NCBI RefSeq assembly: GCF_014651055.1
Contig: NZ_BMWD01000001.1
Coordinates: forward strand, 1 to 64,000
Direction: 5' to 3'
Length of the DNA: 64,000 bases
Origin: Streptomyces fructofermentans
GTDB taxonomy: Bacteria > Actinomycetota > Actinomycetes > Streptomycetales > Streptomycetaceae
Shown piece after piece: positions 7,581 to 15,647 of this stretch (positions within the stretch are counted from its first letter, which is position 1; each line of letters starts with the position of its first letter). A program made the position numbers and the translations under genes. The notes beneath the pieces are model-generated. The model was not told the DNA's origin. It did not search any database and saw only the letters and a program-made list of their open reading frames with translations.

Positions 7581-8612
7581 TCACGCCGACGGTTCCGGCG
7601 CGGGGGCCGGAGTCGGGTCCGTGGCCGGGACGCGCCGGCGCCGCCGGCGCTTGAGGAGTGCCCAGGGGCCCCGCGGACCCGTCGGCATGGCGGCCGTGAC
7701 CTCCGTACCCGCCTCCGACGCGGCCTCCGCGGCGGCCCGGGCCACGGGCAGGAAGCCCTCGCGGCGGAACACGTCGGGCTGCTCCTCCTCGGCGGGCCAC
7801 AGGCCCAGCGCGGCGCAGACCGTGGGGAGCATGGCCATCGCCGCGGTCGCGTACCCCTCCGCCGAGGGGTGGTAGTTGTCCGGGCCGAACAGCTCGCGCG
7901 GATTCGCCTCGAACTCGGGCCCCAGCAGATCGCCCAGGGACACCGTCCGGCCGCCCTGCTCGACCGTGCCGATCGTCTGGGCGGCCGCGAGCTGGCGCGA
8001 GGCCCGGCGGGCCAGCCAGCGCAGCGGCTGCTGGACGGGCTCGATGGTCCCCAGGTCGGGACAGGTGCCGACGATCACCTCGGCGCCCGCGGTCCGCAGC
8101 CTGCGCACCGCGGCCGAGAGATGGCGAACCGAGCGGGTCGCGGGCATCCGGTGCGTCACGTCGTTCGCGCCGACCATGATCACGCACACGTCCGGGACTC
8201 CGGCGGGGTCCCCGACGGCCAGCAGGACCTGGCGGTCCAGGTCGTCCGACTGGGCGCCCGGCAGCGCCACGTTCCGCAGCCGCACCGGCCGCTCGGCCAC
8301 CGCGGCGAGCCCCGACGCGAGCAGGGCCCCCGGCGTCTGGCGGACCCGGTGGACGCCCTGCCCGGCGGCCGTGGAGTCACCGAGCATCGTCAGGCGCAGC
8401 GGTTCCTCCGCGCCGGCGTACACATATCCGTACAGTCCGTCGGCGCTCGGCGGATGAGGGCTGTGCCCGTTGCCCACCTGCCGCTTCGCCAGCTGCACCT
8501 CGGCCAGCACCACTCCGACGGTCGCCGCGCCCAGCAGCCCGATCCCACCGCCGCCGTACGCCGCGCCCGCGGCGATCCGCCGGGCCACCCTCGCCCTCGA
8601 CATGCTCGACAT
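7581..8612 (-). CDS. SGNH/GDSL-family hydrolase, membrane-anchored or secreted
   Basis: This is a 343-residue lipase/esterase-type hydrolase. An N-terminal basic stretch is followed by a hydrophobic segment (residues ~18-40) that acts as a signal anchor. Block I is MLGDSTAAGQG with nucleophile S80, block III is MVGAND (about 148-153), and block V DNYHPS (about 247-252) supplies Asp and His. The C-terminal tail after ~270 is Arg- and Pro-rich and not part of the fold. The natural ester substrate is unknown. It is divergent from the cystathionine beta-synthase gene with a 146-bp shared upstream region. Confidence 0.9.
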   Translation of the reverse strand: MSSMSRARVARRIAAGAAYGGGGIGLLGAATVGVVLAEVQLAKRQVGNGHSPHPPSADGLYGYVYAGAEEPLRLTMLGDSTAAGQGVHRVRQTPGALLASGLAAVAERPVRLRNVALPGAQSDDLDRQVLLAVGDPAGVPDVCVIMVGANDVTHRMPATRSVRHLSAAVRRLRTAGAEVIVGTCPDLGTIEPVQQPLRWLARRASRQLAAAQTIGTVEQGGRTVSLGDLLGPEFEANPRELFGPDNYHPSAEGYATAAMAMLPTVCAALGLWPAEEEQPDVFRREGFLPVARAAAEAASEAGTEVTAAMPTGPRGPWALLKRRRRRRVPATDPTPAPAPEPSA

Positions 8613-8758
8613 GCGAAGCCGCCACCTCCTTCAATCCGTACAACCACTCCTTGCCCCGTACAGGCCGTCGGCCAATCTCAACGGCCGTGAACGCCCATCC
8701 CGGGGCTTAGGCTGACGGAACCACCCCGACCACTTCTTTCTCAGCTCCGGAGACAACG

Positions 8759-10150
8759 GTGCAATTCCACGACTCGATGATCAGTCTCGTCGGCAACACC
8801 CCGCTGGTGAGGCTCAACAGCGTGACCGCCGGCATCCAGGCGACCGTCCTCGCGAAGGTCGAGTACTTCAACCCCGGCGGCTCCGTGAAGGACCGCATCG
8901 CCCTGCGCATGATCGAGGCCGCCGAGGAGAGCGGCGCGCTCCTGCCGGGCGGCACGATCGTCGAGCCGACCAGCGGCAACACGGGTGTGGGCCTGGCCAT
9001 CGTGGCCCAGCAAAAGGGCTACAAGTGCATCTTCGTGTGCCCCGACAAGGTGAGCACCGACAAGATCAACGTGCTGCGGGCCTACGGTGCCGAGGTCGTC
9101 GTCTGCCCGACGGCCGTCGACCCCGAGCACCCCGACTCGTACTACAACGTCTCGGACCGGCTGGTGCGGGAGACCCCGGGCGCCTGGAAGCCGGACCAGT
9201 ACTCCAACGCGAACAACCCGCTCTCGCACTATCACTCCACCGGCCCCGAGCTGTGGGAGCAGACCGAGGGGCGGATCACGCACTTCGTCGCGGGTGTGGG
9301 CACGGGCGGCACCATCTCCGGTACGGGCCGCTACCTGAAGGACGCGAGCGACGGGCGCGTGCAGGTGGTCGGCGCGGACCCCGAGGGCTCCGTGTACTCG
9401 GGCGGTTCCGGGCGCCCGTACCTCGTCGAGGGCGTCGGCGAGGACTTCTGGCCCAGCGCCTACGACCGCACGGTCGCCGACGAGATCGTCCCGGTGTCGG
9501 ACAAGGACTCGTTCCAGATGACCCGCCGGCTCGCCAAGGAGGAGGGGCTGCTGGTCGGCGGCTCCTGCGGCATGGCCGTGGTCGCGGCGCTCCGGGTCGC
9601 CGAGCGGCTCGGTCCCGACGACGTCGTCGTGGTGCTGCTCCCGGACAGCGGGCGCGGATACCTCAGCAAGATCTTCAACGACGAGTGGATGGCCGACTAC
9701 GGCTTCCTGGAGGACACGGGCCCGAGCGCGCGTGTCGCCGACGTGCTCAGCGACAAGGCGGGCGGCACCATCCCCTCGCTGGTCCACATGCACCCCGACG
9801 AGACGGTCGGCGAGGCGATCGAGGTGCTGCGCGAGTACGGCGTCTCCCAGATGCCGATCGTGAAGCCTGGCGCCGGGCACCCGGACGTGATGGCCGCCGA
9901 GGTCGTCGGGTCCGTGGTCGAGCGGGAGCTGCTGGACGCGCTGTTCACCCAGCGCGCCTCCCTGGCCGACCCGCTGGAGAAGCACATGTCGGCGCCGCTG
10001 CCGCAGGTCGGCTCCGGTGAGCCGGTGGGCGACCTGATGAGTGTGCTGGGCAGGGCCGACGCCGCGATCGTGCTGGTCGAGGGCAAGCCCACCGGTGTCG
10101 TCAGCCGGCAGGACCTGCTGTCCTTCCTGGCCAAGGGCGGACTGCAGTAG
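8759..10150 (+). CDS. cystathionine beta-synthase
   Basis: This PLP enzyme joins homocysteine and serine to make cystathionine, the first step of reverse transsulfuration. Lys44 in NPGGSVKDR is the PLP Schiff-base lysine. SGNTGVGLA near residue 77 binds the substrate carboxylate, and GTGGTISGTGRYL (about 182-194) binds the PLP phosphate. The C-terminal 130 residues form a pair of CBS motifs, separating it from plain cysteine synthase. Length is 463 residues, as for actinobacterial CBS. The GTG start at 8759 has GGAGA upstream. Transcription probably ends at the hairpin 10478-10512. Confidence 0.93.
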   Translation: MQFHDSMISLVGNTPLVRLNSVTAGIQATVLAKVEYFNPGGSVKDRIALRMIEAAEESGALLPGGTIVEPTSGNTGVGLAIVAQQKGYKCIFVCPDKVSTDKINVLRAYGAEVVVCPTAVDPEHPDSYYNVSDRLVRETPGAWKPDQYSNANNPLSHYHSTGPELWEQTEGRITHFVAGVGTGGTISGTGRYLKDASDGRVQVVGADPEGSVYSGGSGRPYLVEGVGEDFWPSAYDRTVADEIVPVSDKDSFQMTRRLAKEEGLLVGGSCGMAVVAALRVAERLGPDDVVVVLLPDSGRGYLSKIFNDEWMADYGFLEDTGPSARVADVLSDKAGGTIPSLVHMHPDETVGEAIEVLREYGVSQMPIVKPGAGHPDVMAAEVVGSVVERELLDALFTQRASLADPLEKHMSAPLPQVGSGEPVGDLMSVLGRADAAIVLVEGKPTGVVSRQDLLSFLAKGGLQ

Positions 10151-10477
10151 GACGTGCGGTGAACGCCCGGTGCGGCGGGGAGACCCGCGCCCGGGTGATC
10201 GCCGGGGAACTTCGTGGAAGTGGTACGAGCGCGTCACGTCAGCGCAGCACACGCTTAACACGGGTCCGGCAGATTGTTGGATGTCGGCAAGGGCGGGAGC
10301 GGCTCCCCTCCCGGGCCGGCACCACATCGGCGCCAAGGACCTCCGGAGCGGCTCCCGGACCTCCATGGACGCCAGGACGCGAACGCCAGGCCCTGACCCG
10401 GCTCGCGTCCCTCGCGGGGACCGCCGTCGTCCCGCCCCCCGGTGACGGGGGTGCGGCGGTCCCCGCGCAACACGTAC
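10151..10477. other. non-coding gap downstream of cystathionine beta-synthase
   Basis: This is 327 bp before the terminator hairpin. It includes a less GC-rich patch around 10235-10280 and the GC-rich self-complementary stretch GGGAGCGGCTCCC (10296-10308). No convincing reading frame is present. A small RNA or unannotated short gene is possible but nothing decides it. Confidence 0.5.
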
Positions 10478-10512
10478 GAAGGGCCCGGCACCTTCCCGGT
10501 GCCGGGCCCTTC
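10478..10512. terminator. 15-bp perfect hairpin between convergent genes
   Basis: GAAGGGCCCGGCACC (10478-10492) and its exact complement (10498-10512) enclose a 5-nt loop. It serves the plus-strand CBS gene and, on the other strand, the coiled-coil membrane protein gene. Confidence 0.85.
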
Positions 10513-10653
10513 GCCGTCGTTCCCGCCCGCTGTCCTCGCGGCCGCCCTTCCCGGTCGCGCCGCGCCGCGGCGCCTCGGAGGGCGCGGACACCTCTTCGAG
10601 CCGCAGGGCGCGCGACCGCCGCCCGGCCGAACCACCGGGCGGGCGCCGGCCCG

Positions 10654-11094
10654 TCATTCCTCCCAGTCGGAGCCCGATCCGGACCTGTCCTTGCGCCTGC
10701 CGAACAGGGGCGAGGAGTGGCGGGCCGCCTGGACCACGTTGACTCCCACGATGCCCGCCCAGGCGACCAGCAGTCCGGGCAGCTCGGCGACGCCGCCGCC
10801 GATCGCGGACAGGGGAATGGCGAGGACCAGCGAGACGATCCCGAAGCCGAAGCGCTCGCCCCAGGAGTCGGAGGACCCCTGCGGGGAGCGGGCGTCCCGG
10901 GCCACCGCCATCTGCTGTTCCGCGAGCTGGCGCCGCACCCGGCGGTCGACCGAGCCGTCCAGGCGCTGCTCGACCTTCTCCAGGAACGACTCGACCAGGG
11001 CGGAGTCGTACTCTTCGCCCAGCTCCCTGCGCGCGTGCAAGGTGGCGTCGAGTTCCTTCTTGAGTTCGGGGTCACGCGCATCCATAGCGGTCAT
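10654..11094 (-). CDS. small integral membrane protein with N-terminal coiled coil
   Basis: This is a 146-residue protein. Residues 1-60 are highly charged and helical (ELKKELDATLHARRELGEEY..), like a coiled coil. Two hydrophobic helices follow at about 78-98 and 103-122, joined by a short loop, then a basic C-terminus. The start is uncertain: ATG at 11094 (MTAMDARD) is chosen, but ATG at 11085 and GTG at 11103 are in frame and none has a good ribosome site. Similar DUF-type 'integral membrane protein' entries occur across Streptomyces. The function is not known. It is divergent from the lyase-like gene. Confidence 0.75.
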   Translation of the reverse strand: MTAMDARDPELKKELDATLHARRELGEEYDSALVESFLEKVEQRLDGSVDRRVRRQLAEQQMAVARDARSPQGSSDSWGERFGFGIVSLVLAIPLSAIGGGVAELPGLLVAWAGIVGVNVVQAARHSSPLFGRRKDRSGSGSDWEE

Positions 11095-11304
11095 GGAGTC
11101 CACGGTAGAAAACGGCCGCGCGGTTGACACGGGGGTTAGCCCCCCTCTCCGTACTGCGTCCCGCCCCCGCCAGGCCTCCCTTGCCCGGCTGCATAACATC
11201 ATGCAGAGTTCGCAGTATCTGAATAACCGGTCGGCGGCCCGGTGTCGGTGGCCCCGTGCCGCCGGGCGGGACGCGGGCCGGCACCGAGGGGAGCACGCAC
11301 TCAT

Positions 11305-12813
11305 ATGGCGTCGTGGGACGTGGACGTGCCGCGCGCGGCGGCGACCGGCCCCGTCGTGCTCGACGGGCACGGCATGCGGGTCGCCGACGTCGTTCGCCTG
11401 GCCGACGGGGACGCCCGGCCCCTCGCCGGCGCCGGGGCGATGAAACGCGTCGAGGAGTCCTGGGACGTCGCCCGGCGGATCGCCGCCACGGGCCGTGTGT
11501 ACGGCCGCTCCACCGGCGTCGGCGCCAACCGGAACGAGGACGTGCCGACCGGGGCCGCCGCCGAGCACGGACTGCGCCTGCTGCGCAGCCACGCCGGCGC
11601 GATCGGCGACGAACTGCCCGCCCGGCAGGTCAGGGCCATGCTCGCGGTGCGCGCGAACCAGCTCCTGGCCGGCGGGGCAGGACTGCGGCCCACGGTCGTC
11701 ACCGCGCTGTGCGAGGCGCTGGAGACCGGGGCGCACCCCGTCGTGAACGAGTTCGGATCGGTCGGCACCGGCGACATCGCCGCGCTGGCCCAGGTCGGAC
11801 TGGCGCTGGCGGGGGAACACCCGTGGCGTGGTCCGGGCGCGCCCGGGGCGCAGCCGCTCGACAACAACGACGCCCTCGCGCTGATCAGCAGCAACGCCCT
11901 CACCCTCGGGCAGGCGGCACTCGCGCTGCACGAGCTGAGGGGCCTGGTCGGCGCCACCCAGGTGGTGGCCGCGCTGTCACTGGTCGCGGTGGACGGCTCG
12001 CACGAGGCGTACGCGGCTCCCGTGCACGCCGCGCGACCGCACCGCGGCTCGGTGGAGGTCGCCCGCCGGATGCGCGGGCTGATCGGCGCGGCCGACCGTC
12101 CGACACCGCCGCTCGGACGCATCCAGGACCCGTACGGCTTCCGGTGCCTGCCGCAGATCCACGGGCCCGCGCACGACGCCGCCGACGCCCTGGAGGAGGT
12201 CCTCGACGTCGAGCTGAACGCGGCCGCCGAGAACCCGCTGATCTGCGCCGAGGACAGCGCGGCGTATCACCACGGAGGCTTCTACCAGGCGCAACTGGCG
12301 CTCGCGCTGGACCACTTCAGGCTCTCGCTCACCCAGGTCGCGAGGCTGTCGACCTCGCGTCTGTCCACCCTCAACGAGCCCGCCTACACCCGGCTGCGGC
12401 CGTTCCTCGCCGACCTCGAACCCGCCTCGTCCGGGGTGATGATCCTGGAGTACGCGGCCGGAGCGGCACTCGGTGACCTGCGGGCCTTCTCCGCCCCCGC
12501 CTCGCTCGGCCACGCTGTACTCTCCCGGGGCGTCGAGGAACAGGCCAGCTTCGCCTCGCTCGCCGCGCGCCAGACACTGCGCGCGTGTGCCGCGTACCGT
12601 CTCGTCGTCGGCTGCGAACTCGTGGCCGCCGTAAGGGCGTTGCGGCAACGGGAGCTGCGGCCGGACCCCGACCTGCCGGTGGGCCGGGCGCTGGAGCTCG
12701 CCGAGTCGGCGCTCGACGCGGACGCGGCCGACCGGCCGCTGACGGACGACGTGGCGGCGGCGGCCGCACTGCTCGACCGGTTCACGGACATCTGGAGGGG
12801 GAGCACGGCATGA
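11305..12813 (+). CDS. aromatic amino acid lyase (HAL/PAL) homologue lacking the MIO triad
   Basis: The 502-residue protein follows the histidine/phenylalanine ammonia-lyase fold throughout: VYGRSTGVG with the catalytic-loop Tyr (about 66-74), LISSNALTLGQ, QDPYGFRCLPQ, and ENPLI. The Ala-Ser-Gly triad that cyclises to the MIO electrophile is replaced. Where HAL reads GSVGASGDLAPL, this protein reads GSVGTGDIAAL (T155-G156), one residue shorter. It therefore should not make MIO and may not be an ordinary ammonia-lyase. The ATG at 11305 follows GAGGGGAG at longish spacing. The stop overlaps the start of the RpiR regulator (ATGA). The substrate is unknown; a lyase, binding or regulatory role is possible. 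Confidence 0.85.
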   Translation: MASWDVDVPRAAATGPVVLDGHGMRVADVVRLADGDARPLAGAGAMKRVEESWDVARRIAATGRVYGRSTGVGANRNEDVPTGAAAEHGLRLLRSHAGAIGDELPARQVRAMLAVRANQLLAGGAGLRPTVVTALCEALETGAHPVVNEFGSVGTGDIAALAQVGLALAGEHPWRGPGAPGAQPLDNNDALALISSNALTLGQAALALHELRGLVGATQVVAALSLVAVDGSHEAYAAPVHAARPHRGSVEVARRMRGLIGAADRPTPPLGRIQDPYGFRCLPQIHGPAHDAADALEEVLDVELNAAAENPLICAEDSAAYHHGGFYQAQLALALDHFRLSLTQVARLSTSRLSTLNEPAYTRLRPFLADLEPASSGVMILEYAAGAALGDLRAFSAPASLGHAVLSRGVEEQASFASLAARQTLRACAAYRLVVGCELVAAVRALRQRELRPDPDLPVGRALELAESALDADAADRPLTDDVAAAAALLDRFTDIWRGSTA

Positions 12814-13718
12814 GCGCGGACGGGACCATGGGCGCCGACGGCGCGGCCGGCACGGCCGGCGGCGCGGAGCGGGGCGCGGGCGTGGCGGACAGCTCCGCGG
12901 CCCGGCTCCAGGCGCTGTTCGAGGGACACCGGCTGACCCCCACCCAGCGGCGCATCGCGCACAGCATGGTGCGGCGGGCCGCGGACGTGCCGTTCCTGTC
13001 GAGCGTGGAGCTGGCGGAACTCGCGGGGGTCAGCCAGCCCTCCGTCACCCGGTTCGCGGTGGCGCTGGGCTTCGACGGCTACCCGGCGCTGCGCAGGCAT
13101 CTGCGCGAGGTCGCGCCGGCCGAACCCGCGGCGGACCCCGGCGCGTACAACGAGTACCAGCAGGCCGTCGAGGCGGAGATCGAGAACCTGCGCCACCTCG
13201 CCTCCGTACTCGCCGACCCGCGGCCCGTGGAACGGGCCGGCCGGCTCCTCGCCGCCTCGCGGCCGCTGCCGGTCCTCGGGCTGCGGGCCGCAGCCGCCCA
13301 GGCGTACGGCTTCGCGTACTTCGCCGCGAAGGTCCATCCGGACGTCCGGCTGCTGGACGAGGGCGGCACCATGGCGCAGGACCGGATCGACGCCGCCGTA
13401 CGGGCCGGCGCCTCCACGCTGCTGTGCTTCGCCCTGCCCCGGCACCCGCGCGAGGTCGTGGACACGCTGGCCCACGCGAAGGAGGCCGGACTGACGGTCG
13501 TCACGGTCGCGGACTCGGCGTTCGCTCCCGTCGCCAAGGTGTCGGACCTGCTGCTGCCCGCCGCCGTCGGCACCGGCCTGGCCTTCGACACGGCCTGCGC
13601 GCCCATGCTGCTCGGACGGGTGCTCCTGGAGGCCATGTGCGACGGGCTGCCCGACGCGCAGGCACGCCTGGAGGAGTTCGACGTACGGGCCGCCGCCCGG
13701 GGGCTGTTCGTCGAATAA
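12810..13718 (+). CDS. RpiR-family transcriptional regulator (HTH + SIS)
   Basis: This is a 302-residue regulator. After a flexible Gly/Ala-rich N-terminus (1-27) comes an RpiR-type helix-turn-helix (about 28-100; LAELAGVSQPSVTRFAVALGF is the recognition region). A SIS sugar-phosphate-binding domain follows (about 140-275). These proteins sense phosphosugars or related ligands. The ATG overlaps the stop of the lyase-like gene by 4 nt, so the two are co-translated. That implies this regulator responds to the lyase-like protein's pathway, although no carbohydrate gene is nearby. Confidence 0.9.
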   Translation: MSADGTMGADGAAGTAGGAERGAGVADSSAARLQALFEGHRLTPTQRRIAHSMVRRAADVPFLSSVELAELAGVSQPSVTRFAVALGFDGYPALRRHLREVAPAEPAADPGAYNEYQQAVEAEIENLRHLASVLADPRPVERAGRLLAASRPLPVLGLRAAAAQAYGFAYFAAKVHPDVRLLDEGGTMAQDRIDAAVRAGASTLLCFALPRHPREVVDTLAHAKEAGLTVVTVADSAFAPVAKVSDLLLPAAVGTGLAFDTACAPMLLGRVLLEAMCDGLPDAQARLEEFDVRAAARGLFVE

Positions 13719-13816
13719 CGGTGTGGGATCGGTCGGCCCGCGTTCTCAGACTCGTCTCACCTTCGCTCGCTAGTCTCCGTGCCCACGGAATGCGTCGGCG
13801 AGTCGGGAGGCGGAAC

Positions 13817-14407
13817 GTGGTGCGCGGAGGACAGGGGCTGGCCAGGGTGGCCGTCGTCGTACGGGCCGGAGCGGCACCGCTGTGGTGGCTCGGAGTGCTC
13901 ACCGCGGGTGCGGGCGCGCTGGTGCCCGGATTCACCGGCCGGCGGATCGGGGTGACGGCGGGCGCCGCGCTCTTCCTGCTCTCGGCCCTGGCGGTCCTCC
14001 TCGTACGGCGCAAGCGGTACGAGGCTCTCGTGCGCGGCGCGTCCCGGGCCGCCAAGCAGGACATCCTCCAGGACCGTGCCGTGACGGTACGGAACTGGCG
14101 GCGGGGCCACCGGTGGTGGCTGCTGCTCGCGTTCGCGGCGGCGCTGGGCAGTGCCTTCGCGGTGCCCGCGGCCGGCGGCATGGTGCTCGCCGGGGCGGGA
14201 GCCGGTCTGCGGCTGAAGGCGGCCTGGATCGGGCGGCTCGAACGGGAGGCCGAGGCGCTCGTGTGGGTCCGCGTGGACTGGCTCGGCCGCGGTGCCGGTG
14301 CTCCCGCGGGCGCACGGGTCAAGGGGCTCAGGAGCACGGGGATCGCCGCGGGCGACGCCGCGCCCGGTGGGGCGCGGCGCCGGGGTGGCGCCGGCGTGCT
14401 GGTGTAG
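13817..14407 (+). CDS. hypothetical membrane protein, four hydrophobic helices
   Basis: The 196-residue product has two helical hairpins (about residues 17-33/39-60 and 97-113/118-134) separated by a basic cytoplasmic loop (KRYEALVRGASRAAKQ). The C-terminus is Gly/Arg-rich. The start is the first of two adjacent GTG codons, with GGGAGG six bases upstream. An in-frame ATG at 13790 is possible and lies 13 bp after a TAGTCT -10-like hexamer (13771-13776). No family was recognised. Confidence 0.7.
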   Translation: MVRGGQGLARVAVVVRAGAAPLWWLGVLTAGAGALVPGFTGRRIGVTAGAALFLLSALAVLLVRRKRYEALVRGASRAAKQDILQDRAVTVRNWRRGHRWWLLLAFAAALGSAFAVPAAGGMVLAGAGAGLRLKAAWIGRLEREAEALVWVRVDWLGRGAGAPAGARVKGLRSTGIAAGDAAPGGARRRGGAGVLV

Positions 14408-14445
14408 CGGACCGGTCGGTCCTGCTCCTGGCGGGACCGGGCCGA

Positions 14446-14500
14446 CCGGGTGGATCGGACCGGATCGCATCGGATTGGACCGGACCGGACCGGATCGGGG
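14446..14500. repeat. short 5-bp repeat tract (GGACC/GGATC)
   Basis: About 55 bp are built from tandem 5-bp units of the type GGACC and GGATC. The tract lies in the 309-bp gap between the membrane-protein gene and the Roadblock operon. The rest of the gap shows no gene; a terminator hairpin occupies 14676-14713. Confidence 0.7.
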
Positions 14501-14675
14501 GCGGGGCGTCGGTGGGCGGGGTCGGGCCGCACGGGGCGACTGCCTGTCGGGGCATCACGGACCGCCTGGATTCCCGTACTGGGTCTCCCGCCGTCGGCGG
14601 TCGTGGTGCGCCGGCCGTCACCGGGCCCGGTCGGCCCCCGTCGGCCTCCGAAGGGAGGCGCGTGCCGGTCGGGCG

Positions 14676-14713
14676 GGGGGAACCGGCGACGCCGGTGGGC
14701 CGCCGGTTCCCCC
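14676..14713 (-). terminator. terminator of the Roadblock operon
   Basis: GGGGGAACCGGCG (14676-14688) pairs perfectly with CGCCGGTTCCCCC (14701-14713) around a 12-nt loop. It lies immediately after the last Roadblock stop codon on the minus strand. Confidence 0.75.
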
Positions 14714-14716
14714 GGA

Positions 14717-15091
14717 TCAGACTTCCAGGTCGGCTTCGATCCGCTTCAACTGGTGGCGCGCCATCGCGAGGTTCGCCCGCTTGGCGTCGAGCACCAGGTA
14801 GAGGAACAGACCGTTGCCCCCGCGGCCCTTCATCAGCCGGATCAGGTGGTACTGGTCGGAGAGGGTGATCAGGATGTCCTCGATCTCGCCCTTCAGCCCG
14901 AGGTGCTCCATGGTGCGGATCTTGGCGCGCACCACGTCGGTGTTCCCCGCCGCCGCGACGTTGAGGTCGAAGCCCTTGCTGCCGCCGATCGTGCCGAGCG
15001 CCATCCCGCTGGTGTAGTCGACGAGAGCGGCTCCGGTCGCGCCCTCGATGGAAGCGAGTGCCTCTTTGAGCGCGGTTTCGGTGTTGGTCAT
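14717..15091 (-). CDS. Roadblock/LC7-domain protein
   Basis: This 124-residue Roadblock/LC7 protein is the last gene of the operon. The core motif GATGAALVDYTSGMALGTIG near the N-terminus and LMKGRGGNGLFLYLVLDAKRA near the C-terminus form the alpha-beta sandwich of the family. Bacterial members pair with small Ras-like GTPases as regulators (MglB, CvnB). The start at 15091 has AAAGGA upstream. A 32-bp gap separates it from the preceding gene, so it may be translated independently. There is no GTPase gene nearby. Confidence 0.88.
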   Translation of the reverse strand: MTNTETALKEALASIEGATGAALVDYTSGMALGTIGGSKGFDLNVAAAGNTDVVRAKIRTMEHLGLKGEIEDILITLSDQYHLIRLMKGRGGNGLFLYLVLDAKRANLAMARHQLKRIEADLEV

Positions 15092-15123
15092 GGTGGTGTT
15101 CGTCCTTTCGGTGGAATCCGGGC

Positions 15124-15609
15124 TCAACGGCTCTCGCCCGTCGGCTCGGTGGTGGTGCGCGCGGTGCGCGCGGTTCTGGTGCGTGGCACGGCCGGCTTCG
15201 CGGGGAGCCGCGCGGCCGTGGTGGGTTGGGCCTCGACGGCGGCGGCCTCGACGAGTGCCCCGATCCGGGTGCCGGAACGGCGTCCTTCCAGGTGCAGCCG
15301 GCCCACGTTGGCCCGGTCGCCGGCCAGCAGCGTCAGCACGACGGAGGGTCCCGCCGCGTACGTGGCCACATAGCCGTACTCGCCGCGTACCAGCAGTTCG
15401 CGGAAGTCGCCCTGCCGGGTCGCGTCCGCCATCCGCACGGCGACGCCCAGCGCGGCCGCGGTGAGCGCCGCCAGTCCCTCCGGCTCGACACCGGGGGTGT
15501 CCTGGGCCAGCACGAGGCCGTCGACGCTGGCCGCGAGCGCACCCGTCAGCTGGGGCACCCGGGCCCGCAGGCGGTGCAGTTCGTCGAGGACTTCGGCCTC
15601 GGCCGCCAT
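15124..15609 (-). CDS. second Roadblock/LC7-like protein
   Basis: This 161-residue protein starts with a coiled helix (EAEVLDELHRLRARVPQLTG). A Roadblock-type core follows (about residues 20-130), with SVDGLVLAQDTPGVEPEGLA and YGYVATYAAGPSVVLTLLAG. The C-terminus is Arg/Thr/Pro-rich and disordered. The chosen ATG at 15609 has GAGGAG at ideal spacing. An in-frame GTG at 15651 overlaps the upstream stop (GTGA) behind GGAGG and is a serious alternative, giving 175 residues. It probably makes a homo- or heterodimer with the other Roadblock proteins of this operon. Confidence 0.85.
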   Translation of the reverse strand: MAAEAEVLDELHRLRARVPQLTGALAASVDGLVLAQDTPGVEPEGLAALTAAALGVAVRMADATRQGDFRELLVRGEYGYVATYAAGPSVVLTLLAGDRANVGRLHLEGRRSGTRIGALVEAAAVEAQPTTAARLPAKPAVPRTRTARTARTTTEPTGESR

Positions 15610-15647
15610 CAGTTGTCTCCTCTCGGCACGCTGCCTGAGCGCGCGGA

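Noticed and set aside
5020..7875. Very long plus-strand open frame (951 codons)
   Set aside because: It is antisense to the coiled-coil protein, thiolase and part of the SGNH gene, all of which have correct motifs. High GC keeps such frames open.
10159..11127. Plus-strand frame after cystathionine beta-synthase
   Set aside because: It crosses a terminator hairpin and runs antisense to the coiled-coil membrane protein; no start signal.
11305..12813. Calling this gene hutH
   Set aside because: The Ala-Ser-Gly triad is absent and it is not in the hut operon, so a histidine ammonia-lyase label is not supported.
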